64,000 nt of DNA from Lycorma delicatula (taxonomy: Eukaryota; Arthropoda; Insecta; Hemiptera; Fulgoridae). The translations under genes were made by a program, and so were the position numbers. Within the stretch, counting starts at the first letter, position 1. The number at the start of each line of letters is the position of its first letter. The stretch spans positions 160,314,575 to 160,378,574 of the forward strand of contig NC_134455.1 of NCBI RefSeq assembly GCF_047948215.1. The letters run 5' to 3'. Below are positions 23,625 to 34,265 of this stretch, one piece after another. Below the pieces are notes generated by a model. It was not told the origin of the DNA, made no database searches, and saw nothing but the letters and a program-made list of their open reading frames with translations.

Positions 23625-26600
23625 TGGGTCAATCAATTTGAAGTGACCCAAGGTTGGTTGCTTGACCAATTCAAAAAAAAATTGAAACTTACACACCTGT
23701 TTCCTACATGTCTCAGGACCTTAAAACAATTTATTTTTTGAATTTTTTATTTAAGCAGTTTACCTGTGGTGGCCATTTTTGTTATGGTGCGCACATCTAT
23801 TTTTGTGATTGTAAGGGTTTATGGAATAAATCATAACGAAAAAAAACTATTGGTCCTGGAAAGATGAAACGAAAAGCAATTTAATCATATTTTTTCAAGA
23901 TAAAAGATTGTTCCAGTGGTTTATTTACTGTCTCTCTCTTTCTATGAGAAAATTACCAACAAAATTGAATATGAAAACTGAAATTTCACTGTTGATAATT
24001 TTCTGCAAGAGGCAGGGATGGCATACACAGTATGAATTATTTTTTTATGTGAATGTAAATGTTAGTAGTTTTACTATAAATAATATTAATTGTACATACT
24101 CACGCTTAAATATTTATGAATTTTTGAAACTAATTTTTAAAAAAAATTCAAATAACTCTGTTGGGGCAGGTGATAAAAATCTCAAATTTGCACAACTTAC
24201 AGTGTTTTTGTAGATGTTTATGGCAAACAAAAACGTTTCTTGTGTATTGTACTAATAGAAGTTATAACCTTTCAAAAATCATAGAAAACTTATTAAAAGC
24301 GATACCATTTTGAATCACTAAATAAGTGCTCCAAGGGGGTTTCTTGTCTTCTTGGTACTTTAATATTTTTATAACTTATACTGAAGTTGAAATAGACTTG
24401 TTTGAACCACTCAACTGTAGTGTTCATGTTATAACAGGTGTTTGAAGTCATTTCCATTCGACAAGAAAATTTATGTTACAACATTCTCATTTATGCTTGT
24501 TGCATCATTTAGCTTTGCAGTTACAGACAGATCAGTCTGACATTAGTCAGTGACCTGTTCAGATTTTTACAGTGTCTCAAATTTCATCCTGTGTTTATTA
24601 AATAAAATAAGTTTCACTTAATAATGTTATATTACAAATTTTAAAATCAGTTAAATTTTTACATTATTTTCAAGTAATTTCACATAAAACAATGGAAGAA
24701 CAATGTTCCATAGGGATTTATGTGAATGAAGAGTGTCATAAAACATCTGCGTTCATCAATCAGCCATCAGCATTAAAATTTAAAATAATTAAGCTGTCTG
24801 AAAAATTAGGAAAAATTTTGAATTGTTTTGACTCAAAAGTATCTGAAAATGAAAATCCAGCTCTATCTTTTTCACATGAATATGATGATCTTATTTTAAA
24901 ACCGACAGAAAATTGTGTTCTTGCTTCTAAAGAAACGGGGGTTAAAATTATCTGTTTACTTCTCCAATGTTGGACCAGATCTAAAATAGTAACAGAGTTC
25001 AATGTGTCAGAGCCTTTGGTTAGACTTACTAGAGAATTAGTTAATGAGCAAGACATTCTACCGGAGTTCAGTAAAAGACATGAAACAGGAATTAGTAACA
25101 ATACAATTAAAAAATTTGTGTTATTTTATGAAGATGACAATAATAGGCTGTGTCCTGGTAAAAAGTATTGAGTTAGCATGTATGTCGATGGTGTCAAAGT
25201 ACATAAGCAAAAGCAGCTTCTGATAAACTTAAATGAATTGTATGTCTCCTTTAAAAGTGAAAACCCTGAGGAAAAATTTGGAAGATCAAAGTTCTGCACA
25301 CTCTGTCCAAAATGGTGTATCTTGGGTGGTGCATCTGGGACTCATACAGTATGTGTCTGTCCCCACCACCAGAACATCAAACTCATGATTGATGATCCCA
25401 AACTTAGTATTGTTTATAAGGACTTAATAGACATCTTTGTGACAAGGATAACTACAGCAGCTGTATGATGAATTTGTGCACTAAATGTCCAGGTAAGCAG
25501 GCAGTGTTTGGCATGCTCAACTTTTAAGAGTATGATGTGAAGAGATGTGAAGAGTATGATGTGTTGCCAGATTCAATACTGTACAAAGAGTGGATAACAA
25601 CTAATAGGGCACAGATGATTACTGTTCTTCAGATCAAAGATGAGTTTTTCGAATCATTAGTGGAAAAATTGGAAAAGCTGAAACTCTCCATTTCATGTCA
25701 AAATCTTAAGCTCAGTTTTTCACAAAGAAAAAAATCAGAATTAAGTGAAGAAGAATGTTTGGTGTTGGCAGACTTTGCAGAAAACATTTCATTTCTTGTT
25801 TAAGATGAGAAACAAAGCTTCCGTTGGGTCAACAACCAAACACAGAAGGTTCGTTGAACACAAATGTTCACCCTTTGATGTTCTATTTCAAGGAGAATGA
25901 TGTATTACAACGCAGAAGTGTCTGTATTTTAAGTGATCACTTGAAGTACGACACAGCAACATCTTACTGCTTTCAAAAACTTAACAAGGAAGTACATCAG
26001 AACATTAAAAAACTCATCTATTTTACTGATGGTGCTTCAAGTCAATATAAAAATAAAAATAATTTTGCTAATTTGTGCAGTCACAAAAAAGACTTCGACC
26101 TTAAAGCCGAATGCCACTTCTTTGGATCATCCCATCGGAAAAAACACCTGTGATGGTGTGGGAGGTGGCAAAGGCAAGCCTGCAAAGGTCATTAAATATC
26201 AGATACTAAATGTTGATGAAATGTATTCATTTTGTAATCACAATCTGGAAAACATAAAGTATCTTTTTATTAAAACAGATGAGATAGCTAAGATTTCAGA
26301 AATTTAAAAAACCATTTGACTGCTGTGAAAGAGTTGTTTGATATTAGAAGCTACTACAAGTATGTTACAGTATCAGAAGGCATTGTAAGATGTTACGTTA
26401 CTTTAGACTCCAAGAACTATGATGACCATCCTGTGTCAAGTATTGTACCACTTTCACTTAGGAAAAAGACTATTGCTTGTGCATATGACGATCAGTGATG
26501 GATAGGAGAAGTGACAGATATTAGCCTCGAAAATGATATGCGCATCACATATTCATTTTTTCCACCTAGCTGGACTACATATATCATTTCTAAAGTCTCA

Positions 26601-27404
26601 AGAAGGCAAAGTGTGAACCAAACTGCTAAGTCCCAAGAAAGTTGATGTCATTTGAATGAACTAAGAACAGTGACAGGTATAAAAATATAGAGTTATAAAA
26701 ATATTAAGTGCCAAGAAGACTTGAAACCTTCTTGGAGCACTTATATAGTGCGTCAAAATGGTATCGCTTTTAACAGGTTTTTCATCACTTTTAAGATATT
26801 ATAACTTTTTTAATAGTAAAAAATTTTCTGTAAATAAAAAATACAAAAACACTGCAAGTTGTGCAAATTTGAGATTATCATCTGCCCCATCAGAGTTATT
26901 TGAAGCCAAAATATGAATTTTAAAAAAAATTAGTTTTCAATAATTCATAAAAATTTAAGGGTATGTTACCATTAATATTATTTATGATAAAACTATTAAC
27001 ATATACGTACATATAAAAAAAGTAATTCAAACTGCGTATGCCATCCCTGCCTCTTGAAAAGAAATTCCAAATGTGAAATTTCACTGTTTTTCATGTTCAA
27101 TTTTATTGGTAATTTTCTCATAGAAAGAAGAAATAAACCAGTGGAGCAATCTTTTACCTTCAGAAAATATGATTAAATTATGTTTTGTTTCATCCTTCCA
27201 TGACCAATAGTTTTTTAGTTATGATTTTTTTCCGTAAAGACTTACAATAACAAAAATAGGTGTGCACACTGTAACAAAATTGGTCACCACAGGTAAATTG
27301 CTTAAATAAAGAATTAAAAAAAAAAGTAGGTAAGTTTCAATATTTTTTTAATTGGTCAAGCAACCAGCTTATGTTTTTTGAGACACTTCAAATGGATTGA
27401 CCCA
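23625..27404 (+). mobile_element. DNA transposon with ~750-bp terminal inverted repeats
   Basis: The left arm (23625 to about 24400) and right arm (about 26665 to 27404) are inverted copies over most of their length. Landmarks in matching order are ctgggtcaat, ggttgcttgaccaatt, tttaagca.tttacctgtgg, actattggtc.tgga, gataaaagattg.tcca, tatgagaaaattacca, ggcagggatggcatac, aataactctg.tggggcag, gcgataccattttga and taagtgctccaag. Divergence between arms is perhaps 15-20 percent with small indels. The core (about 24400-26665) carries a plus-strand transposase-like pseudogene. The outer target duplication was not resolved, so the family is not assigned. Confidence 0.85.
24692..26645 (+). pseudogene. 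Transposase-like protein of long-TIR transposon, frameshifted
   Basis: Begins MEEQCSIGIYVNEECHKTSA. A single TGA at 25169-25171 separates two in-frame parts (24692-25168 and 25178-25465). At least three frameshifts follow (near 25500, 25810 and 26140). Recognisable blocks: FCTLCPKWCILGGASGTHTV plus CVCPHHQNIKLMI (Cys/His-rich, about 25290-25390); LIYFTDGASSQYKNKNNFAN (about 26015), where the Asp of TDG is a candidate catalytic residue; HFFGSSHR then GKNTCDGVGGGKGK across a frameshift; and CAYDDQ-WIGEV near 26480-26510. I recall the same order of blocks (RPKWC, HQNxKLM, DGxxxQYKN, HGK...DGxGG, WWxGxV) in uncharacterised proteins common in insect genomes. I cannot name a superfamily. Confidence 0.7.
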
Positions 27405-27625
27405 GAGATAATGGGTCTTCAATATAGCTAAAATTAACATGCAACAGATAGGCGGTTATGGCTGTCCTTAATTTAATTAGAGAATTTCATTTTCATGGTA
27501 GTGAAAATCTGATTTAAAATATAGAAGATAGAAAAATAAAGGGAAAATATAGAATTTTTTATCTTACTTTTTCTGTTTTTTCACATTCAATTTGGAAAAT
27601 TGAATCGTGAATTAAAAAGAAAAAA
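27405..27625. other. Spacer between two transposons, nothing recognised
   Basis: AT-rich sequence between the long-inverted-repeat transposon and the Helitron-like element. Confidence 0.35.
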
Positions 27626-28166
27626 TCTGATGTGGGCATCATATGACTTCCTCGTACGCCTATCAAATTACATATATACATTTTTTTAAAATGAAAGGTA
27701 TATAAAATTTTATTTCATTAATAACTTTTGATATTTCTTCACTTATTTTTTATGGTTTTATTGAATTATTATTTATCACAAAATTTTTATTACTATTCAG
27801 AGGTTAATAATTATTAATAAATCAATATATTTAAATTAAAAAAAAAAGTTAAAAAAAAGGAGTTGAAGTCTGACTCGAACCAATGTGGATTCTCTTGATC
27901 CAAATATTCATTAATTAAAATTCTACTTGGCTATAACTCTGAAACCAATGAAAATAAGTACCAGTTATGATATATTTTTGAAAATCTTTCAATGAGGGCT
28001 TATTACTGCAGTTAAGTCCAAAATCTACATTTTTTTGAATTTTAGTCTTTTCTGGATACTTTTGGTCTAGTCGATTGCAATCAAAAGGGGAGGTGCCCAA
28101 CTAGATGTTACAACAGTCCTAAATCCAAAATTTCAACATCCTATGGCTAATCGTTTTTGAGTTATA

Positions 28167-29353
28167 CAGGATACAAGTTTCAACTCTGTTCAGCCAACAC
28201 ATTATTTTTGACAGCGCCATCAGTGATGATGTGTTTTTGTTGTATGTTACGAAAATGGAGTATCAGAATTTAGAGCAATGTTGTGCAATCAAGTTTTGTG
28301 TTAAACTTGGGGAATCCACGAGTGTGACCTTTGAAAAGTTGAAACAAGCCTATGGGGAACATTGCTTATCAAGAGCACAAGTTTTCCGCTGACACAAATC
28401 ATTTTTGGAAGGCCAAGAACACGTTGAAAATCAACCTCGCTCAGGAATACCTTTAACTTCAAAATCTGACGAAAACATTGAGTGTGTGAAGATTCTTGTG
28501 AGATGAGACCATCGTTTAACAATAAGGATTATGAGTGAATAGTTAAAATTAAACACTTTCATCATACATCAAATTTTGACAGATGATTTGGATATGTGAA
28601 TGGTTTATGCGAAATTGGTGCCGAAAAACCTCACAACGGAACAGAAGGACAATCGAAGAAACGTGGGCGTTGACCTTCTTGAAAGGATTGACAATGACCA
28701 AGAATTGTTTAATCATGTGATCACAGGTGATGAATCCTGGATATTTGAGTATGATCCTGAAATAAAGTGGCAAAGCGAAGAGTGGCACACTGTCATCTCC
28801 TTGATCGAAAAAATGTCGAATGAGCAAATCAAACATCAAAACTATGCCGATTTGTTTTTTTGACAGTAGGGGTATCGTGCATAAAGAGTTTGTTCCTCCA
28901 GGACAAACTGTCAACCAAGTGTTTTACAAAGGTGTCCTTGAAAGGCTCAGGAAGAGTGATTCGCGTGAGACCAGACATTGCAGACAAGTGGATGCTTCAT
29001 CATAACAATGCCCTGTGTCACACGGCCATTTCCATCAGGGAGTTTTTGACCTCAAAACACATTCTTACGGTTCCTCAACTATTCGCCTGATTTGAGTCCT
29101 TGTGACTTTTTAATTTTCCCAAAATTGAAACATGTCTTAAAAGGACGTCATTTTGGAACTCTGGAGAACAATCAAAAGACTGTGACCGACCAGTTGAAGC
29201 CTTCCAGTGCTGCTAGCAGGAGTGGGAACAATGACTCTGCCGGTGTATAGCTGCCCAAGGGAACTACTTTGAAGGGGATAATATTGTTGTTTGAAAAAAA
29301 TAAAAACTTTGGTAAGTAAAAAGTCAGTCTCATTACTTTTTTCACATATCTTG
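28167..29353 (+). mobile_element. Mariner transposon nested in Helitron-like element
   Basis: TA at 28165-28166 and 29354-29355 flank about 1187 bp. The right terminus, reverse-complemented, is caagatatgtgaaaaaagta; the left terminus caggatacaagtttcaactc matches only partly, so the left end may have decayed. Joining the flanks restores a continuous Helitron-like sequence. Confidence 0.7.
28255..29294 (+). pseudogene. Mariner transposase pseudogene
   Basis: Starts MEYQNLEQCCAIKFCVKLGE with helix-turn-helix region (LSRAQVFR then a stop). An open part at 28600-28863 reads LVPKNLTTEQKDNRRNVGVD with first catalytic Asp in ITGDESWIFEYDPEIK. The second Asp region is HHNNALCHTAISI, where Asp is replaced by Asn. 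Frameshifts occur near 28850, 28950 and 29080; the C-terminal SPxLSPCDF-like block is out of frame at about 29095. Several stops and a lost catalytic residue make it dead. Confidence 0.85.
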
Positions 29354-29410
29354 TATATGTGAAAAACACACTCAAATCTAGCAATAGCAAAGCATTGCCG
29401 GGTCTGCTAG

Positions 29411-29830
29411 TAAATAATAAATTATTTATGTTAAAGACTTAAAGATTTCATTTCCTTCTTTTTTTATTTATAAAAATTTTTCACTTTTTTTTTTTTACCT
29501 TATAAATTTTCACTCTATTAATTCTCATTTTTTTCGTTACCATTATTAAATTAATGTTTCTAATCCTCTGTTCTTAGTCAGTCTTGCAATAATTATAAAA
29601 TAAATTAGTAAATTTTACTAACATAATAGATTCATTCAATATCGTAGCAGATCTTTAAACACAATTATTTTTTATATAAATAAATCTATATTGAAAATAC
29701 TATTGATTATTCATTTAGAATCATATATATGATTTTTTTGGCTTTGTAGTTACAATTAAACATACATATAGGCAAAACATGAGGGTCAAACTGAAAGGTA
29801 AATTTGGAAGACACTATTATTTATCAGTTT
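29411..29830. other. AT-rich intron sequence, nothing recognised
   Basis: About 420 bp with T-rich runs and no recognisable element. Confidence 0.4.
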
Positions 29831-29839
29831 GGATAGCAT

Positions 29840-30195
29840 AAGATGCATTTGTGTGAGCTAAAAGCTCCATCGAAGGAGTATTTCCCAGAAGATAGAAATG
29901 ATTTCTCGAAGAGATGGGTACTGAATCGATTTAGTGAAAACATTGTTGCAGCTGCTAAGTAACCAGTTGAGTTTCACAACCAGCTCACTGAAATGACTGC
30001 TGATAAAACTTTACAATTACAATTCACATCTGAAGATTTAGATATGTTTTGACTTTCTCACTGAAGTGAATATGGAAATTTAGTTACAGAAGCATTGAAA
30101 ATTGAAAATACTAATCCCTTTTGCCAAGTCTTACCTCTGTGAAAAGGGTTTTTCATCTATGGTTGCACTGAAAACTAAATATAGCAATCGTTTTT
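29840..30195 (+). pseudogene. hAT transposase C-terminal fragment (ZBED-like)
   Basis: YFPEDRNDFSKRWVLNRFSE, NIVAAAK then stop, PVEFHNQLTEMTADKTLQLQ, FTSEDLDMF and SEYGNLVTEALKIENTNPF, then a frameshifted region with CEKGFFIYG. The order fits the C-terminus of hAT/ZBED5-like transposases ahead of the dimerisation block (normally LCEKGFS.M...KTKYRN). At least three stops. Confidence 0.75.
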
Positions 30196-30492
30196 TTCTT
30201 TTTTGGGAAGTGCTCACTGTAATTTAATTTCCTTTCTACAAGTTCTGCTAATGCTCTATGTTATTTCACACAGTGATATTTTATTAGTGTTGTTATTTAC
30301 TAACAAAAAAATTATTACACTGAACAATCAAAAATGTTTCATATTTTCACTGTATTTAACAGGAAATGTAGATATTATTTCAGCAGGATAAGCAGCTGAT
30401 TAGACTAACGCAGATACAAAATTAATGGTCGGTCATTTATCCAGTTCTCATGTACTTATTATTCATTAAAACATAATTTTTAAGTAAAAGAC
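30196..30492. other. Cand1 intron sequence, nothing recognised
   Basis: Ends at the donor of exon 6; no element recognised beyond the hAT fragment. Confidence 0.4.
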
Positions 30493-30743
30493 CTGTTTAT
30501 GAAAGACGGGTAAAGTTGTACTACCAGCACCGGATCCAGTAATATGGAACTGAGCATTTCCTGCAGCAGACTGAACACTAGAAGAACTTCCAGTACTAGG
30601 GTTACTACTGGTAATGATATTACCACTACTTGCCTGAGTGATTGGAGTGACTAACATTACCAATAATTCATCAAACCCAAGGCCAGGTAGGCGAGCTACA
30701 ACCAATGCCTGAAAAAACTCCAGCATTGAAGTTAAGGCAGCAC
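30493..30743 (-). CDS. Cand1: Cand1 internal exon 6 of 12 (with low-complexity insertion)
   Basis: 251 nt: completes Gly, then AALTSMLEFFQALVVARLPG and LGFDELLVMLVTPITQAS, followed by a Ser/Thr/Gly/Asn-rich stretch of about 40 residues (for example NPSTGSSSSVQSAAG) before VFHKQ. In the vertebrate protein the interval between the PV/PI segment and HKQ is under about 10 residues, so this is an expanded inter-helix loop. Acceptor AG at 30745-30744; donor GT at 30492-30491; phase 0 end. The loop stays in frame and contains no intron-like borders, so I read it as coding. Confidence 0.9.
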
Positions 30744-31772
30744 CTAAAAAAAAATTAGTAAATATAATTACTATTATCATTATTGGTGTTATAAAATGTC
30801 ATAATGTTTAATTGCAAGTTTGAAGCTAGTATTGAAAAATTTATCAAAATCTATAGAATTTATCACAATCAAAAACATATTCATACAATCACATCCATAA
30901 TCAACAGCTGACCATTATGACATAGTTATAATCAATAGTCAACATCAATAATAATCAGAAATCAATTCATGGAGACAATAAACGTTCCATTCGTCAATTT
31001 ACTAATAGCTGGTTCAATCATCTACTACCTTACCATTTTTTTTACACTTCTCAACAAATAAACAGAGACAGCTTAATCTGGGTGTCTAAATTCATTCTCC
31101 TCCACACTACTCATCACCTTGGATTTGGTTCTTATAAGTTGTGAGAAATAAATCTAAATAAAATAATTAGTGTCATTGCAAAAAAGAAATGTAAAAAAAC
31201 TACTCATATTTAAATTAGGAAAAAACTGTTCTAACACTGCATAAAGCAGTAGGGGCTAATTTTTTAATTTAATCTTATATGCAATGAAATTTAGGTGTAT
31301 TCAATATACAACCTAGATGAAGTAAGGAAGTATTTTGAACAATAAAGAGGTTTGTATGTTGATCTTCATGAAAAGAGGAGTAAAAGCTGGATTCAGCAGT
31401 GAACTGCTAGCTTAATTGACAAGTTGTAAGCTTAAAAGAAGAGCAATTCCAATTCTCAAATTTTGCTTATACACATCAATGCTAGACCTCACAGTCACAC
31501 TAACCAACACTGACTACTGTATACCTAGATTATTAAAGAAGGCAATGGAAAGCAAAGTCACTTTGTGGTAATTGGCATTGAAAATAACCTGCTACTTTTT
31601 TGACACATAACAAACCAACCTGTTCATTGGCAGAATGTTTAAAAGTTATAAAGAAAAAGGGTTACGTAGGTTAGGTTATAGAGAAGAGTTAGATAGGTTT
31701 ATATTTACACCCTCACAGATGTACACATTTAAAACAAATCTCAGAAAATTACTTGCATTAAGCATATGCACG
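30744..31772. other. Cand1 intron sequence, nothing recognised
   Basis: About 1 kb, AT-rich, no repeat end or coding similarity. Confidence 0.4.
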
Positions 31773-31798
31773 TATATATATATATATATATATATATA
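31773..31798. repeat. (TA)n microsatellite
   Basis: Thirteen consecutive TA dinucleotides, immediately outside the left arm of the foldback element. Confidence 0.95.
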
Positions 31799-32536
31799 AA
31801 TACATACACGTATGTGTTCCAGGATATATTTCCCGAACTTCAGGACACCAAAATGAGCAAAGAAGTTTATATCGATGTAAGTCATATTTTGCTTTGTTCT
31901 CCTTCTGGATGATATTTTGTGATTTTCAGCAAAAAAATTATTTCTCAGGAATATACTTTATAAAATACTTTAATTAAATTTGTAAAATCTAAGTCTTATC
32001 TACAAAATAAAAAATTCTGAAAATGTCACCTTCAAAAATTTTAAAATAGCCACCCTCTTAAATTTTTAATTTTCAATATCTTTGTAATTATTTGTTTTAT
32101 CAAATTTTTTATTAATACAAAATTTATTAAGTGTTTTATTTTGAACAAAATGACACTTCATTTGTAAAAACCTGTTGAGAAATAATCAACTTATGGCAGA
32201 CAATTAACCCAGACAATATTTTACCTCTTTTTATTTCCTCCACTAAATGTAATATAAGTTAATAATAATAGTTAATTAATAAAAATTATCAGCTTACATT
32301 ACGATGTGCAAGCATAGTGCCAGGTTAACTGTCTGCAATAACTCGATTGTTTACAAATGGATTTTTACAAATGAGGTGTCATCTTGTTCAAAATAAAATG
32401 CTTAATAAATTTTGTAATAAGTAAAAATTTTATCAAACAAATAATTAAAAAGATATTGAAGATTAAAAAATTAAGATGGTCACCATTTTTAAATTTTTCA
32501 AGGTGACATTTTCAAAAATTTTTATTTTGTAAAATA

Positions 32537-33833
32537 CAAGGGTTATTTTTTTTCAAGGTCCGATCGGTCACGGAATTAAAACCAAAGTGAAAATAAAAAA
32601 TTTTTTATTTGCAACAAGTACTTTACAATGTTATGCTATTTTTCTACATAGTACCAACTTTCCAATACCCTCATCATAGAACGGAGCCGCCTGTGTTTTC
32701 AGCCATGTTTCTACGCTGGTCTGCAGCTCGATGTCTGTGCCAAAATGTTGTCCTCCTAGCCAGCGTTTCATGTGAGTAAAGAGGTGAAAATCGGATGGAG
32801 CCAAGTCTGGGCTGTATGGTGGGTGATCAACCACTTCCCAACAAAAACGCTACAGGAGCTTCTTTGTTACAGCTGCAGTGTGCAGCCGAGCATTGTCATG
32901 GAGAAAGACAATGCCTGATGACAACATTCCTCTCCGCTTATTCTGCATTGCCCTTCGTAGACGTTGAAGAGTCACGCAGTATGAGGCTGCAGTGATAGTC
33001 ATGCCACGTTCTATGAATTCCACCAAGAGAACTCCATTCCGGTCCCAGAACACAGTAGCCATACACTTTCTGTTGAAGGTTCACTTGAACTTCTTTGGTT
33101 TACTGGGAGAATGAGAATGCATCCATTGTTTGGATTGTTCTTTTGTTTCTTCAATTCGAAATCGAAATGGACCCATGTCTCATACCCTGTGACAATTTTG
33201 TTCAAAAAATCTTCTCCTTCATTGTAGTAGCGCTGGAGAAACGTTAGGGAGGCGTCCCATTGTTTTCTGATGGTCGGACAGCATCTTGGGAACCCATCTC
33301 GCACACAGTTTGCGGTACTGAAGTCTCTCACTCACAATGGTGTAGAGAGCTGACCTTGAAATTTCAGGAAACGAATCACTCAATACAGAAATTCTGGATC
33401 GACGATTTTCTCAAATTGCCTCATCCACTCGCTCAACGAGATCATCGCTTGACACTCGCTTCCTTCCCTGACCGCCTGCATCATGAACATCTGTACGTCT
33501 TGCTCTAACGTTCCTGCACCATTGTCACACTTTGCTGTCACTCATTGAAGTTTCACCATACACATTACTTATTCATCGATGAATTTCAGCTGTATTACAC
33601 CCCTCAACTGAAGAAATCGAATTACTGCACGCACTTCATACTTGGCAGAAGATGCTATTGTTGTAGACATGTTTACATGCTAGCTGCGTGTTCAGAACTA
33701 AATGAAGTGATGACGTGGCATGATTGAAGGCCATACTAGAGACGCTGCGCAACACATGTGCACAAAGGTTCATCCGATTTTTGTGCAGGTTTTTATTTCG
33801 CGACTGATTGGACCTTGAAAAAAATAACCCTTG
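32537..33833 (-). mobile_element. Mariner transposon nested in foldback arm, complete ends
   Basis: 1297 bp with TA at 32535-32536 and 33834-33835. Terminal repeats caagggttattttttttcaa and, reverse-complemented from the right, caagggttatttttttcaag continue through ggtcc(g/a)atc for 30 or more bp. Transposase is on the minus strand. Confidence 0.93.
32631..33670 (-). pseudogene. Mariner transposase pseudogene with mutated catalytic Asp
   Basis: Start MSTTIASSAKYEVRAVIRFL at 33670. The N-terminal third is frameshifted (GETSMSDSKV and RRTDVHDAGGQGRKRVSSDD recognisable). Open segments at 33331-33011 and 33062-32850 overlap through a frameshift. The first catalytic Asp motif reads TGYETWVHF, Tyr in place of Asp. 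The second is intact in FLHDNARLHTAAVTKKLL. A single TAG follows, then WEVVDHPPYSPDLAPSDFHL with the third Asp, about 34 residues from the second. The mutated Asp, the stop and the frameshifts rule out activity. Confidence 0.92.
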
Positions 33834-34265
33834 TAAGACACTAGTCTTAGAGCTGCCAAATTTAATTAAAGGAAGTTTACCTGTTCCTGAGAAATAATTT
33901 TTTTTTGAAATCACAAAATGACGTTCTGAAGGAAAACAAAGCAAAATAAGACTGAAATTTTGAGAAATACGTCCTGGAACATTCTGTGTATAAACTAAAG
34001 AGTAAAACTTATTCAATAAGGGAAGTTAAATCATAAGAGAACAAATTTGTACAAGGTTTCATGGAATATTAAAATGGTATTATCAGCATCTAGAAAAATA
34101 AAGAATTATAAATATTAAGGCTTTATAAATATCCTAAACAACACTTCCCGGGATCAAACATTTAAAAAATATTTTATTGAATAATCAGTTTTAGACAGTA
34201 ATGTAATAGAATTAATTATGTAACATAACAATTAGTAAAATCTCCATTAACCAAACTTTATTTAA

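Larger units (their letters stand above)
27626..29410 (+). mobile_element. Non-autonomous Helitron-like element with nested mariner
   Basis: Starts with TC at 27626 preceded by A (tctgatgtgggcatcatatg). Ends gcaat-agcaaagc-attgc (hairpin 29381-29398), eight bases, then CTAG at 29407-29410 followed by T. TC...hairpin...CTRR inserted between A and T is the Helitron signature. The 5' motif recurs at 61808-61840 and an internal motif recurs at 14870-14965, so this is a dispersed family. Removing the mariner (28167-29353) leaves about 600 bp with no coding capacity. Confidence 0.6.
31813..33986. mobile_element. Foldback element, ~200-380 bp arms, interrupted by a mariner
   Basis: Left arm 31813 to about 32200. 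Its inverted copy occupies about 32330-32536 and resumes at 33834-33986 after the mariner. Matching landmarks: gttccagga, ttttgctttgtt, ttttgtgattt, attatttctcaggaa, ctttaattaaattt, tacaaaataaaaa, tgaaaatgtcacctt, caatatcttt, ttattttgaacaa and tcatttgtaaaaa. The centre (about 32200-32330) has no coding capacity. Without the mariner the element would be about 880 bp. Confidence 0.82.
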
